This document shows positions 1 through 9,182 of a DNA stretch of 57,362 nt, piece after piece (the first letter of the stretch is position 1; each line of letters opens with the position of its first letter). The translations under genes were made by a program, and so were the position numbers. Below the pieces are notes generated by a model that had not been told where the DNA came from, did not search any database, and worked only from the letters and a program-made list of their open reading frames with translations. This DNA comes from Hyphomicrobiaceae bacterium (GTDB lineage Bacteria; Pseudomonadota; Alphaproteobacteria; Rhizobiales; Methyloligellaceae), in the NCBI GenBank assembly GCA_028066055.1, contig JALCBY010000023.1:1-57362 (forward strand). Direction: 5' to 3'.

Positions 1-49
1 AAATCGGTGTTTCGTGTCATTCAACGCTGTCTCTCAGTGCGGTCTCATC

Positions 50-1243
50 ATGTACGATTATACAGTTATTGGCGGCGGGATACTGGGGCTGGCCAGTGCC
101 CATCGTCTGCTTCAGGAGCGTCCCGGTGCGCGTCTCGTGGTTCTGGAGAAAGAGCCTGGTCTTGCGCGGCATCAGACGGGACATAATTCCGGGGTTATTC
201 ACGCCGGCGTCTACTACAAGCCCGGCAGTCTCAAGGCACGCCTGTGCAAGGAAGGCGCGGAACGCACCATCCGGTTCTGCGAAGAGCACGGCATTGCATA
301 TGAGCGATGTGGCAAGTTGATCGTTGCGACCGATGCGGTCGAAGTGGAGAGGCTGAAGGGGCTGGAAGAACGCGTCATAGCCAATGGTCTGGACTATGAG
401 CGGGTGCCGTTGGAGCGTCTGAAGGAGCTCGAACCCAACGTTGCCGGTCAGGCGGCGCTCCTGGTTCACGCCACAGGTATCGTCGACTATGCGAAGATCT
501 GTGAACGGCTTGCGGACGACATCCGGGCGGCAGGTGGAGAAATCCGCCTTGGCGAGACGGTGCAGGGAATCTTCGAGCGCGACAACGAGATAACGGTCGA
601 AACGGCCTCCGATGCATTCACATCACGGACTCTCGTCGTTTGCGCAGGCCTTCAGGGCGACCGGCTGGCGATGATGTCCGGCATAGATATCGATTTCCGC
701 GTTTTGCCGTTCCGCGGCGAGTATTACGAAGTCAACCGCAACCGCGCCGAGCTCGTGAAGCGCCTGATTTATCCCGTTCCGGACCCAAGCCTGCCGTTTC
801 TAGGCGTGCACCTGACCCGGCATATCGACGGTTCGTTGAGCGTCGGCCCGAACGCGATGCTGTCACTCGGACGAGAAACCTACTCGGGTAACTTCCCGGT
901 TCCGGAGGATATGGCGGACATGATGCGTTTCCCCGGCTTCTACAAGCTGATGGCGCGTTTTGCGGCGGCGGGATTGTACGAATTGCGCGGTTCGCTCTCC
1001 AAGAGCGTCTATCTTGAACGTTGCCGGAAATATTGCCCGTCGCTGACGCTCGACGATCTCGAACCGAAGGTGCCCGGCATTCGTGCGCAGACCGTTTCCG
1101 CGGATGGCCGACTTGTCGACGACTTCCTGTTTCTGGAAACTGCGCGAAGTCTGCATGTGTGCAATGCGCCGTCACCGGCGGCAACCTCTGCCCTGCCGAT
1201 TGCCGATGAAATCGTTTCGCGTGCTCTGAGGAAGGCGAACTAG
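50..1243 (+). CDS. lhgO: L-2-hydroxyglutarate oxidase (FAD-dependent)
   Basis: A 397-residue FAD-dependent oxidoreductase of the DAO fold. It should oxidise L-2-hydroxyglutarate to 2-oxoglutarate and pass electrons to the membrane quinone pool; this role is inferred from family resemblance. The N-terminus begins with the dinucleotide-binding GGGILG turn at residues 8-13, followed by the family stretch HQTGHNSGVIHAGVYY around residues 37-53 near the flavin. I chose the ATG at 50 because it places the FAD motif at the usual distance from the N-terminus; an in-frame GTG at 14 would add 12 residues with no family match. The gene ends 2 nt before the next start, so the two are probably co-transcribed. 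Other DAO-family oxidases are less likely because the NSGVIHAG segment is typical of LhgO. Confidence 0.88.
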   Translation: MYDYTVIGGGILGLASAHRLLQERPGARLVVLEKEPGLARHQTGHNSGVIHAGVYYKPGSLKARLCKEGAERTIRFCEEHGIAYERCGKLIVATDAVEVERLKGLEERVIANGLDYERVPLERLKELEPNVAGQAALLVHATGIVDYAKICERLADDIRAAGGEIRLGETVQGIFERDNEITVETASDAFTSRTLVVCAGLQGDRLAMMSGIDIDFRVLPFRGEYYEVNRNRAELVKRLIYPVPDPSLPFLGVHLTRHIDGSLSVGPNAMLSLGRETYSGNFPVPEDMADMMRFPGFYKLMARFAAAGLYELRGSLSKSVYLERCRKYCPSLTLDDLEPKVPGIRAQTVSADGRLVDDFLFLETARSLHVCNAPSPAATSALPIADEIVSRALRKAN

Positions 1244-1245
1244 CT

Positions 1246-2154
1246 TTGACCCTCCGCGCCCGACCTGTCACGGAACCAGGAGCCAACGCGCTCGCATATC
1301 TTCTGCTCGTGTTGACGGCTTTGTCATGGGGGTGCAATGCGATTTTTGGAAAACTTGCTGTCGGAGAAATCTCGCCGATGGCGCTTGTATCGCTGCGCTG
1401 GCTGTTGAGCCTGATTTTTCTCGTTGCCGTGACGGGATCGCAGTTGAAACGTGATTGGCCGTTGCTCCGCGCGAAGCTGGGCTTTCTATTGCTGATGGGT
1501 GCGCTTGGGTTCACCGGTTTTAACGCACTGTTTTACTCCGCAGCACACCTCACTACAGCGGTGAACATTGGCATTCTGCAAGGATCGATCCCGGTCATCG
1601 TGCTGATCGGCGTCTTCCTGATTTACCGGACGCCGGTCACGGCATACCAGATAATCGGCGTCATGGTGACGCTTGTCGGGGTCGTAACCGTCGTTTTCAA
1701 GGGTGATTTCGCACGTGCCGCGGCCCTGACAATCAACCGGGGTGAGTTGCTGATGTTGCTGGCGTGTGCGCTTTACGCGATGTACACGATCGGCCTTTCC
1801 AATTGTCCCAAGGTCGGAGCACTCGCACTTCTCACCGTGATGGCCGCTTCAGCATTCGTCGTATCGCTCCCGCTCGCAGTGGCCGAGTATGTCTACGGCG
1901 CATTTCAGGCGCCGACGACAACAGGGTGGATTCTCGTCGGCCTGATCGCGCTGCTGCCATCGTTTCTGGCGCAGATCTTTTACATCAAGGGCGTTGAGCT
2001 TATCGGGCCGGGCCGGGCCGGTGTTTTTGTGAACCTCGTCCCGGTCTTTGCCGCGATCCTGAGTGTCGCCTATCTGGGGGAGGTGTTTGAAGCGTATCAC
2101 GCGGTGGCGCTTGCTCTCGTGCTCGGCGGCATCTGGCTGTCGGAACGCAAATAG
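1246..2154 (+). CDS. EamA/DMT-family exporter
   Basis: A 302-residue hydrophobic protein of the drug/metabolite transporter superfamily, with two EamA repeats of about five helices each and little else. The first repeat carries the family signature around LLLVLTALSWGCNAIFGKLAVG, the second ends in a helix followed by LSERK. The substrate cannot be told from sequence; amino acids, metabolites or drugs are all known for the family. The start is a TTG at 1246, supported by a purine-rich ribosome site (GAGGAAGG, 1228-1235) with 10 nt spacing inside the end of lhgO, which suggests translational coupling to that gene. It converges on the kinase gene downstream with only 17 nt between the stops. Confidence 0.85.
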   Translation: MTLRARPVTEPGANALAYLLLVLTALSWGCNAIFGKLAVGEISPMALVSLRWLLSLIFLVAVTGSQLKRDWPLLRAKLGFLLLMGALGFTGFNALFYSAAHLTTAVNIGILQGSIPVIVLIGVFLIYRTPVTAYQIIGVMVTLVGVVTVVFKGDFARAAALTINRGELLMLLACALYAMYTIGLSNCPKVGALALLTVMAASAFVVSLPLAVAEYVYGAFQAPTTTGWILVGLIALLPSFLAQIFYIKGVELIGPGRAGVFVNLVPVFAAILSVAYLGEVFEAYHAVALALVLGGIWLSERK

Positions 2155-2171
2155 GACTGAAACCGTGTGGG

Positions 2172-3488
2172 CTACTGGCCGGCTGTGTTCGCTTGCGCGT
2201 TGATCGGAAAATACTCCGATAGTGCGGTGAAGAGATCGGCTGCGCTGAGCGGTTTGGAGACATATCCGTCCAATCCGGATGCGAGATAGGTTTCGCGGTC
2301 GCCCTTCATGGCGTTGGCGGTCAGGGCGATGATCGGCAGGCTTGCAAGGGGACCGTCCAGGGCGCGAATCTGCTTGGTCGCTTCGAGCCCGTCCATCACC
2401 GGCATCATGATGTCCATGAGAACGACGTCGTAGTGACGCTCCTGAACCATCCGTATCGCTTCCTGTCCGTTGACGGCCGTGTCGTGAGTCAATCCGAACT
2501 GATCGAGATAGGCAGCGATCAACATCTGGTTGACGTCATTGTCCTCGACGATCAGAACGTGTCCGTTGAGCGGTCCCATTACGGGCGGCGGATCGGGCGG
2601 CAGGCCGGGTTGTGGAGGAGCCGACTGTGGGGCAGAGGCATTCGCGTCGCGCACACGGATCGTGAACCAGAACATACTTCCCGAGTCAGGCGCGCTTTCG
2701 CATCCCAGGTCGCCCCCCATCAGATTAGCGAGCCTTCTGGCAATCGACAGTCCCAAGCCGGTTCCGCCATATTGCACGGCGACCGAGCTGTCCGCCTGAG
2801 CATAAGGCTCAAACAGTTTCGAGATTTGCTCATCCGTCAAACCAATGCCGGTGTCGCAAACCTCGAAGCGAAGGATGAACTCATCCCCATCGCATCCGTA
2901 ACCGGCTCGGATATGGACGGAGCCTTGCTCTGTGAATTTCAGCGCATTGTCGACCAGATTGTTCAGAACTTGCCGGATGCGAACAGGGTCGCCGCACAGT
3001 TGCCGGGGAAAGTCCTCGGCAAGATCCACCTGCGCGGCAAGTCCCTTGGCATTTGCACGGGCGACGAGCTCGGCCTCGACGCTGTCCATCAGTTCAATGA
3101 AATCGAATGGCACAACTTCAAGGTCAAAGCGCCCGGCATCGAGCTTCGAATAGTCGAGAACGTCATTGAGCACAGCCAGAAGGGCACGGCCCGACTGCTG
3201 CAGCGTATCGGCATATTGACGTTGCTGAGCGTCGAGCCGGGTGCCGAGCAGCAGGTCCGCCATCGAGATGATGGCTCCAAGCGGAGTCCGCACTTCGTGG
3301 CTGACGGTGGCAAGCAACTCCGACTTCGACTTACTCGCAGCTTCCGCGATTGCACGCGCTTCACTTTCCCGCGCGAGTTTGCTCTCAAGCGTACCAATAC
3401 GGTTCACCTCGAGAGCCTTGGCTATTCCTTTCGGCGCGTTGTTTTCGTCGCTCATGCTGGCTGTCTGATTGTCGTTTGCCGTCATCAT
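2172..3488 (-). CDS. Soluble hybrid histidine kinase with C-terminal receiver
   Basis: A 438-residue hybrid sensor kinase. A short coiled-coil leader (about residues 20-60) precedes the dimerisation domain with phosphoacceptor His64 in SHEVRTPLG. The ATPase domain follows, with N-box NNLVDNALKF, G1 DTGIGL and G2 GGTGLGLSIARRL. A proline-rich linker (PPQPGLPPDPPP) leads to a receiver domain with HVLIVEDND, phosphoacceptor Asp in VVLMDIMMPVMDG, and the late lysine in GYVSKPL. No membrane helix and no PAS or GAF domain are visible, so the input is unknown and the protein is probably cytoplasmic. No response regulator lies next to it, so output may run by phosphorelay to an Hpt protein elsewhere. 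Tandem ATGs at 3488 and 3485 and one at 3455 leave the exact start open. Confidence 0.87.
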   Translation of the reverse strand: MMTANDNQTASMSDENNAPKGIAKALEVNRIGTLESKLARESEARAIAEAASKSKSELLATVSHEVRTPLGAIISMADLLLGTRLDAQQRQYADTLQQSGRALLAVLNDVLDYSKLDAGRFDLEVVPFDFIELMDSVEAELVARANAKGLAAQVDLAEDFPRQLCGDPVRIRQVLNNLVDNALKFTEQGSVHIRAGYGCDGDEFILRFEVCDTGIGLTDEQISKLFEPYAQADSSVAVQYGGTGLGLSIARRLANLMGGDLGCESAPDSGSMFWFTIRVRDANASAPQSAPPQPGLPPDPPPVMGPLNGHVLIVEDNDVNQMLIAAYLDQFGLTHDTAVNGQEAIRMVQERHYDVVLMDIMMPVMDGLEATKQIRALDGPLASLPIIALTANAMKGDRETYLASGLDGYVSKPLSAADLFTALSEYFPINAQANTAGQ

Positions 3489-3531
3489 CGACGAGCGCCG
3501 TTAACGTTTGATTAAGGGCTTGCAAGGGACT

Positions 3532-4404
3532 TCACCGTACCTTCTCTGCGATCATTTTCCGGATATCCTGCACGGTCATTCCCTCTTCCCGCAGGTTTTT
3601 CAGGCTTCTGTCCCCATGGCTCTTTGACAGTTTGCGGCCATCACCAGCCGTCAGAAGCGCATGGTGATGGTAAACCGGCTCGGGCAGGCCGAGCAGCACC
3701 TGCAGCAGGCGGTGAATGTCCGTCGCGGCGAACAGGTCCCGGCCGCGCGTGACGTGTGTGATCCCTTGAAGGGCATCGTCAACAACAACGGACAGATGAT
3801 AACTCGTCGGTACATCCTTGCGTGCGACCACGGCATCGCCCCACCGGGCCGGGTCAGCGATGACAGTCTCCGCGTCGCCCATGTCCTGGTTCATTTCGCG
3901 GAAGGTGAGGGGGTGTGGTGATATCTCCTGCGCTTTCACAATCGCCTTATCCATGTCCAGACGCATCGCGTAGTGCTCTCCCGCTGCCTTGCGGCGTGCG
4001 ATGTCTCGTATCGAAAGTTCTTTATGCAATCCTGGATAGAGCGGTGCGCCATCGGGGTCGCTTTTACCGGGAACCGCGTGCTCGGAGATGTCTTTGCGCG
4101 ATGCGAAGCAGGGATAAACAAGCCCCATTTGCTCCAGCTTTCCGATCGCTGATCTGTAGGTGTCGAAATGCTCCGACTGTCGGCGAACCGGACGTTCCCA
4201 GTCAAGTCCGAGCCAGGTGAGATCATCCAGCATCTGCGCTTCGAACCCGGGCCGGCAACGTGCAACATCGATATCCTCGATACGCAGCAGAAAACGGCCG
4301 CCTGATTTTTTTGCCATGTCTTGGGATACAAGCGCGGAGAAGGCATGGCCCAAATGCAGATGGCCGTTGGGGCTGGGAGCGAATCGGAAGATGAGATCCC
4401 TCAT
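3532..4404 (-). CDS. gluQ: Glutamyl-Q tRNA(Asp) synthetase
   Basis: A 290-residue truncated glutamyl-tRNA synthetase paralogue that attaches glutamate to queuosine in tRNA(Asp). It has the class I catalytic core only: FAPSPNGHLHLGH near the N-terminus (the HIGH motif) and KLSKSHGD near the C-terminus (the KMSKS loop), with no anticodon-binding domain. The start at 4404 puts FAPSPNG at residue 8, as usual for the family; an in-frame ATG at 4443 would add 13 residues. The zinc-site region reads CFA, then YPGLHKE, so at least the second and last cysteines known from E. coli GluQ-RS are missing. It is divergent from the glycosylase gene. Confidence 0.88.
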   Translation of the reverse strand: MRDLIFRFAPSPNGHLHLGHAFSALVSQDMAKKSGGRFLLRIEDIDVARCRPGFEAQMLDDLTWLGLDWERPVRRQSEHFDTYRSAIGKLEQMGLVYPCFASRKDISEHAVPGKSDPDGAPLYPGLHKELSIRDIARRKAAGEHYAMRLDMDKAIVKAQEISPHPLTFREMNQDMGDAETVIADPARWGDAVVARKDVPTSYHLSVVVDDALQGITHVTRGRDLFAATDIHRLLQVLLGLPEPVYHHHALLTAGDGRKLSKSHGDRSLKNLREEGMTVQDIRKMIAEKVR

Positions 4405-4475
4405 AGTCGCGTTATAGTGCGCCTTGCGGTCGATGGTCACCATGCGGCCGGAAGGATAGAGCCGGGGACCGATGC

Positions 4476-5126
4476 ATGAGCTACCGCATTATTGAGAGCG
4501 AGACCGATATTTCAGAGGCGACTGCCGCGCTCACCGACGCATGCCGGCATATGGCGAAGGTCTATGAAGTGACCGGCAAGCCGCCGCTCCGCCGCCGGGA
4601 AAACGGATTTCCCGGACTTGCCCGTATCATCGTCGGCCAACAACTGTCCGTGGCGAGCGCCTCGGCCATCTGGAACCGGCTGGAGCGCGCGGTGAAGCCT
4701 TTTGACGCGGAGACGTATTTGCGCAAGCGCGCGCCGACATTGCGCCGTTGCGGTCTGTCTGCTGGCAAGATGACAACGCTTAAAGGCATTGCCCGCGCGG
4801 TTGCATCGGGTCAGCTCGATCTCGCCGCACTCGCAGATGCCACCGACGTTGAAATCAAGGAAACGCTGACGACGCTGAAGGGCGTTGGACCGTGGACGGC
4901 CGACATTTACATCATGTTCTGCCTGGGGCGTGCGGATGGGTGGGCGCCGGGCGATCTCGCTCTGCGATATGCCGCGCAGGAGTCCTGCGGCCTGAAAGAA
5001 ATCCCCGACGAGGCAGAGATGGTCACCCTTGCCGAGCAATGGCGCCCGTGGCGCAGCGTGGCGGCACGGATGCTATGGGCCTATTACGGGATCAAACGAT
5101 CGCAGAAAGATGTGCAACCGGCCTGA
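4476..5126 (+). CDS. DNA-3-methyladenine glycosylase (AlkA type)
   Basis: A 216-residue HhH-GPD DNA glycosylase that should remove alkylated bases in base excision repair. The core shows GLARIIVGQQLSVASASAIW in the N-terminal half, the helix-hairpin-helix LKGVGPWTADIYIMF around residues 134-150, and the GPD-type aspartate in APGDLALR a few residues later, where AlkA places its catalytic Asp. The protein is shorter than E. coli AlkA (282 residues) because the N-terminal TBP-like domain is absent, as in many alphaproteobacterial versions. The start ATG at 4476 gives MSYRIIESETD. It ends 37 nt from the phoB stop, convergent. No adaptive-response gene is adjacent. Confidence 0.87.
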   Translation: MSYRIIESETDISEATAALTDACRHMAKVYEVTGKPPLRRRENGFPGLARIIVGQQLSVASASAIWNRLERAVKPFDAETYLRKRAPTLRRCGLSAGKMTTLKGIARAVASGQLDLAALADATDVEIKETLTTLKGVGPWTADIYIMFCLGRADGWAPGDLALRYAAQESCGLKEIPDEAEMVTLAEQWRPWRSVAARMLWAYYGIKRSQKDVQPA

Positions 5127-5163
5127 ACGTCGAAACCGGTGCCCGCTGCCGTTGTCGTGATGA

Positions 5164-5865
5164 CTAGTATTCCATATCCAGCGAATAGCCCTCGCCGCGG
5201 ACGGTGCGGATGGGATCGATTGCATTATTGCGGTTCAGAGCCTTGCGCAATCGTCCCACATGCACGTCAACGGTTCTGAGATCGACGTAGCTGTCGTGGC
5301 CCCACACCCTGTCGATGAGCTGTTCGCGGCTCCAGACCCGGCCCGGCTTCTCCATGAAGGTCGTCAACAACCGGTACTCGGTCGGCCCGAGGCGAACGCT
5401 GCGGCCCTCGCGCATGACCTTGTGCTGTTCCGGGTCAAGCCGGATATCGCCGAATTCAAGCGCTTCGCCGACACCCGCAGGCCGTGTCCGGCGTAACATG
5501 GCGCGTACGCGTGCGATCAGTTCCTTGACGGAGTAGGGCTTGACGACATAGTCGTCCGCGCCGGTTTCGAGTCCCCGCACGCGATCGCTCTCCTCGCCGC
5601 GCGCCGTCAGGATGATGATCGGTATATGCTTCGTCTCGCTCCGGCCCTTGAGCCTCCGGCACACCTCGATGCCTGAGAGACTGGGCAGCATCCAGTCGAG
5701 AATGATGAGGTCCGGTTGGAGTTCGTCGATCATCAGCAACGCCTCCTCACCGTCACCGGCGTGGGCGTGGCGGAAACCTTGCGAACCGAGATTGTAGGTT
5801 AGCACTTCGAGCTGGGCCGGTTCGTCCTCGACAATGAGTACGAGGGGGTCTGACGCGTCTGTCAT
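5164..5865 (-). CDS. phoB: Phosphate regulon response regulator PhoB
   Basis: A 233-residue OmpR/PhoB-family response regulator. The receiver domain holds acidic residues in LIVEDEP, phosphoacceptor Asp57 in LIILDWMLP, and the conserved lysine in VVKPYS. The winged-helix DNA-binding domain follows (FGDIRLDPEQH to RTVRGEGYSL). It should bind the Pho box upstream of pstS when phosphorylated by PhoR. The start at 5865 gives MTDASDPLVLIVEDEP, the normal N-terminus for the family; the frame stays open 55 codons further into phoU but without matching sequence. It is the last gene of the phoR-pst-phoU-phoB cluster, 25 nt after phoU. Confidence 0.95.
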   Translation of the reverse strand: MTDASDPLVLIVEDEPAQLEVLTYNLGSQGFRHAHAGDGEEALLMIDELQPDLIILDWMLPSLSGIEVCRRLKGRSETKHIPIIILTARGEESDRVRGLETGADDYVVKPYSVKELIARVRAMLRRTRPAGVGEALEFGDIRLDPEQHKVMREGRSVRLGPTEYRLLTTFMEKPGRVWSREQLIDRVWGHDSYVDLRTVDVHVGRLRKALNRNNAIDPIRTVRGEGYSLDMEY

Positions 5866-5890
5866 CGGTCGTCCACCATTCTCCGCCCGG

Positions 5891-6613
5891 CTACTCTGCT
5901 GCGTCGGGTTCAATAAATGTGGTGCTTGTGGCATCGCTTTTCGGGCGCTCCTCGTCAAAAATTTCACCGCTGACCATGTAGTGAACCTGCTCGGCAATAC
6001 TTGTGGTGTGGTCTCCCATCCTCTCCACATTCTTGGCTATGAAGAGAAGGTGCATGCATGGCGTGATGGCGCGCGGATCTTCCATCATGTATGTCAGCAA
6101 CTCGCGAAACAGCGTGTTGTGCATCTGATCGACGTCCTCGTCCCGCAATCGTACGTCGCTGGCCTGCTTCTGATTGCGTGAGACATATGCATCGAGCACG
6201 TCCTTCACCATGTGCTGGACCATCTCGCACATCCGTTCGATGGTGGATGTCGCCGAGCCGATTCTTTGTGCCTTGGCCAGGACGCTGGTGCGTTTTGCGA
6301 TATTCTTCGAATAGTCGCCGATACGCTCCAGGTTGGACCCGATCTTGGGCGCCACGACGACGGCGCGCAGATCCTGGGCCATGGGTTGTCGCTTCGCCAG
6401 AATGCGGACGACGTCCACGTCGATTTCCGCTTCGAGATCATCGATGCGTTTGTCCGAGGCGATCACCGCATCGGCCAGTTCGACGTCGCGTCGGGTCAAT
6501 GCCGTCGCTGAGTCGCTGATCTGTTTTTCGACAAGACCGCCCATCTCGATAATGAGGTTCTCGATATGGTTGAGATCCTCGTCGAACGATTTGACGATGT
6601 GTTCCTGTTCCAT
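5891..6613 (-). CDS. phoU: Phosphate transport regulator PhoU
   Basis: A 240-residue all-helical protein with two PhoU repeats, each holding the E/D-rich metal-binding helix (LERIGDYSKNIAKR in the first, VERMGDHTTSIAEQ in the second). In the family it couples the PstSCAB transporter to PhoR and keeps the Pho regulon off when phosphate is ample. The length matches the family. The ribosome site (CTAGGAG) overlaps the pstB stop codon, so pstB and phoU are translationally linked. Because PhoR here has no visible membrane segment, PhoU is the most direct physical route by which transporter state could reach the kinase; that last point is inference. Confidence 0.95.
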   Translation of the reverse strand: MEQEHIVKSFDEDLNHIENLIIEMGGLVEKQISDSATALTRRDVELADAVIASDKRIDDLEAEIDVDVVRILAKRQPMAQDLRAVVVAPKIGSNLERIGDYSKNIAKRTSVLAKAQRIGSATSTIERMCEMVQHMVKDVLDAYVSRNQKQASDVRLRDEDVDQMHNTLFRELLTYMMEDPRAITPCMHLLFIAKNVERMGDHTTSIAEQVHYMVSGEIFDEERPKSDATSTTFIEPDAAE

Positions 6614-6625
6614 GAGAATTGTCTC

Positions 6626-7510
6626 CTAGCCGATGCGGCCAGTGATATAGCTTTCCGTCCGCTCGTCCTTGGGCGCGGTGAAGATCTCTTCGGTCGCGCC
6701 ATATTCCACAAGGTTGCCGAGGTGAAAGAAGGCCGTCTGCTGCGACACGCGCGCGGCCTGCTGCATCGAATGCGTCACGATGATGATTGTGTAGTTCTCC
6801 TTGAGTTCTTCCATCAACTCCTCGATCCGCGCCGTCGCGATCGGGTCGAGCGCCGAGCAGGGCTCGTCCATCAGGATAACTTCGGGGCTCACCGCGATTG
6901 CGCGGGCAATGCACAGGCGCTGCTGCTGTCCCCCGGAAAGTCCCGTCCCCGGCTCGCCAAGCCGGTCCTTGACCTCGTCGTAAAGCCCGGCCCGCTTGAG
7001 GCTCGAGACGACGATTTCCTCCAGATCGGTTTTCGACGACGCCATCCCGTGAATCTTCGGACCGTAGGCAATATTGTCGAAGATCGATTTGGGGAACGGA
7101 TTGGGTTTCTGGAAGACCATGCCCACGCGTGCCCGAAGCTGCACCGGATCGACGCCAGGCGCATAGATGTCTTCACCGTCAAGGCTGATCGTACCGGTGA
7201 CCCGGCACGACTCGATGACATCGTTCATACGGTTGAGTGAGCGCAGGAATGTGGACTTGCCGCATCCCGACGGGCCGATCAGCGCGGTGATGGACTGATC
7301 GGGAATGTCCAGGTCGACGCTGAAAAGCGCCTGCTTTTCGCCATAGAAGACATTGACGGCATTTGCCGTCATTTTGTGCTCTTCCGCTACGATCTGCGCT
7401 TGCTCGTTCATCTTGTCCGCGGCTTTTGCCGGCGTCTTTTGCACGGGCTTCCGCGACCTGCGTGGCTTTGCCCGGACATTCTCTGGTTCGACTTGCACTT
7501 TCGCTTCCAT
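6626..7510 (-). CDS. pstB: Phosphate ABC transporter ATPase PstB
   Basis: A 294-residue ABC ATPase energising phosphate import. Walker A is GPSGCGKST (79-87, Lys85), the Q-loop lies in [10 protein letters not shown], the signature is LSGGQQQR (191-198) and Walker B is VILMDEP (211-217). I place the start at the ATG at 7510 because a GGAGG lies exactly 8 nt upstream (7519-7523); two tandem ATGs at 7528/7525 are upstream of that GGAGG and lack a site of their own. Even so, the first 45 residues form a basic, Ala/Pro/Lys-rich leader before the conserved core, longer than the E. coli protein (257 residues). It lies 28 nt from the end of pstA. Confidence 0.95.
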   Translation of the reverse strand: MEAKVQVEPENVRAKPRRSRKPVQKTPAKAADKMNEQAQIVAEEHKMTANAVNVFYGEKQALFSVDLDIPDQSITALIGPSGCGKSTFLRSLNRMNDVIESCRVTGTISLDGEDIYAPGVDPVQLRARVGMVFQKPNPFPKSIFDNIAYGPKIHGMASSKTDLEEIVVSSLKRAGLYDEVKDRLGEPGTGLSGGQQQRLCIARAIAVSPEVILMDEPCSALDPIATARIEELMEELKENYTIIIVTHSMQQAARVSQQTAFFHLGNLVEYGATEEIFTAPKDERTESYITGRIG

Positions 7511-7538
7511 GGAAGCTGCCTCCATCATTTACCCGTCA

Positions 7539-9182
7539 CTACCACTTCAATTCAAATCTCTGGCGCAGGAAGATCGCGATTGCGTTCATGGCCACCAGGA
7601 AACCGAGCAGCACCAGGATTGCTGCGGATGTACGCGAAACAAATCCCCGTTCCGGACTGTCGGCCCAACTGAAAATCTGCGTCGGCAGGGCCGTTGCCGG
7701 TTCGAGAACACCACCGGGTGCAGAGGTGATGAACGCATTCATGCCGATAAGCAGAAGCGGCGCCGTTTCGCCGAGGGCTTGCGCCAGACCGATGATCGTA
7801 CCGGTCAGGATGCCCGGCATGGCAAATGGCAGCACGTGATGCAGGATTACCTGATGCTTTGATGCACCGACGCCAAGCGCGGCCTCGCGGATCGACGGTG
7901 GTACGGCTTTCAGGGCAGCGCGTGTCGCGATGATGATGGTCGGCAGCGTCATGAGCGACAACACCATGCCGCCGACCAGCGGGGCCGAGCGTGGCAAACC
8001 GAAAAAACCGAGGAATACGGCAAGGCCGAGCAGGCCGAACACGACGGACGGAACGGCTGCGAGGTTGTTGATATTGACCTCGATGAGGTCGGTCAGCCGG
8101 TTTGTCGGTGCGAATTCTTCCAGATATATGGCCGCGGCAATTCCCATGGGAAAGGAGATCAGGAAGCAGACGAGAAGAGTGTAGAACGAACCGACGATTG
8201 CGCCGGCAAGGCCCGCCTGCTCCGGAAAACGGCTGTCAGAGTTTACGAACAACTCCCAGTTGAACGGCGTGCTGATCAACCCTCTGATTTCAAGGGAGTT
8301 GAAGGCTGCGACCTGTTCGGCTGATGCAAATCTCGGATTGGTCGCCATGGGGACTTCGCCCTTGAAGATCGCATCATAGTCGCTGGCGAGCGGCACCTTG
8401 ACCTGAACGGTCTTGCCGATCGCATCCGGGTTTGCTTCTACATAGGCTTTGAGTGCGTCGCCTGCATCTGGCGCAAGCAAGGAGTCCGATGTGTCCGCTC
8501 CGCGCCGCAGGAAGTAGCTGCGAAACCCCTCCTTGACGATCGATCCGTAGTCGCCGAAGGCAAGATTGTCCGGCAGAACCTTCTTTGGATCGACGAAAGC
8601 GTCGATCTGCACGACCGTGCGTCCGTCCTGAATGCTGACTACGTTCCGGCTCACCAGTCCCCGGAACAGTCCGATCTCGCGTTTGGTCAAAGCCTCGACC
8701 TGGGAGGGTATGACGCCCTTATGGAGCTGATCGAATGGGTCCGACAACGGAAGGTCAAGCGTCACCATCTTGCCGATCATATCAGGGTTCGCGACGACAT
8801 AGTCGCGGACGATGAACCGTGCCTCGGAACTCAGGATCTTGTCGATGTTCCTGAGGTTGCGGTTACCCTTGACCTCCGGAAACAGGGCGCGGAAGGCATT
8901 GCGTACGATGACCCGGTAGTTTGCGGCTTGCGGTTTGGTCGCATCGATACGGCTGCTTTCAAGCGGTATTTCAAGGTTCACCTTCGTCTGGATGAACGAG
9001 ACGTAGCCTGTCCTGACGAGCGACGCGACCAGAATGCCAAGCAGCAGGATCGCCAGTCCGATCGCCGCCATTCCATAGAATTGCAGGCGTTTGTCCGCGG
9101 CATGGCGGCGTGCGACCATGCGCTTGTGCGCATCCGAGCCCCAATATTGCGCGGTATCCTTTGTCGAAGCGATATCACTCAT
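7539..9182 (-). CDS. pstA: Phosphate ABC transporter permease PstA with long N-terminal domain
   Basis: A 547-residue inner-membrane permease. After a short cytoplasmic leader, one helix (FYGMAAIGLAILLLGILVASLV) is followed by about 270 residues of mostly soluble, probably periplasmic sequence resembling the DUF3333 domain found on alphaproteobacterial PstA. The C-terminal half is a standard BPD permease domain with the EAA loop (REAALGVGASKHQVILHHVLP). The start at 9182 overlaps the end of pstC in the 8-nt string ATGAGTGA, where ATG starts pstA and TGA ends pstC, a classic coupling. The frame stays open upstream for 42 codons but that stretch is out-of-frame pstC coding and resembles nothing. 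Confidence 0.92.
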   Translation of the reverse strand: MSDIASTKDTAQYWGSDAHKRMVARRHAADKRLQFYGMAAIGLAILLLGILVASLVRTGYVSFIQTKVNLEIPLESSRIDATKPQAANYRVIVRNAFRALFPEVKGNRNLRNIDKILSSEARFIVRDYVVANPDMIGKMVTLDLPLSDPFDQLHKGVIPSQVEALTKREIGLFRGLVSRNVVSIQDGRTVVQIDAFVDPKKVLPDNLAFGDYGSIVKEGFRSYFLRRGADTSDSLLAPDAGDALKAYVEANPDAIGKTVQVKVPLASDYDAIFKGEVPMATNPRFASAEQVAAFNSLEIRGLISTPFNWELFVNSDSRFPEQAGLAGAIVGSFYTLLVCFLISFPMGIAAAIYLEEFAPTNRLTDLIEVNINNLAAVPSVVFGLLGLAVFLGFFGLPRSAPLVGGMVLSLMTLPTIIIATRAALKAVPPSIREAALGVGASKHQVILHHVLPFAMPGILTGTIIGLAQALGETAPLLLIGMNAFITSAPGGVLEPATALPTQIFSWADSPERGFVSRTSAAILVLLGFLVAMNAIAIFLRQRFELKW

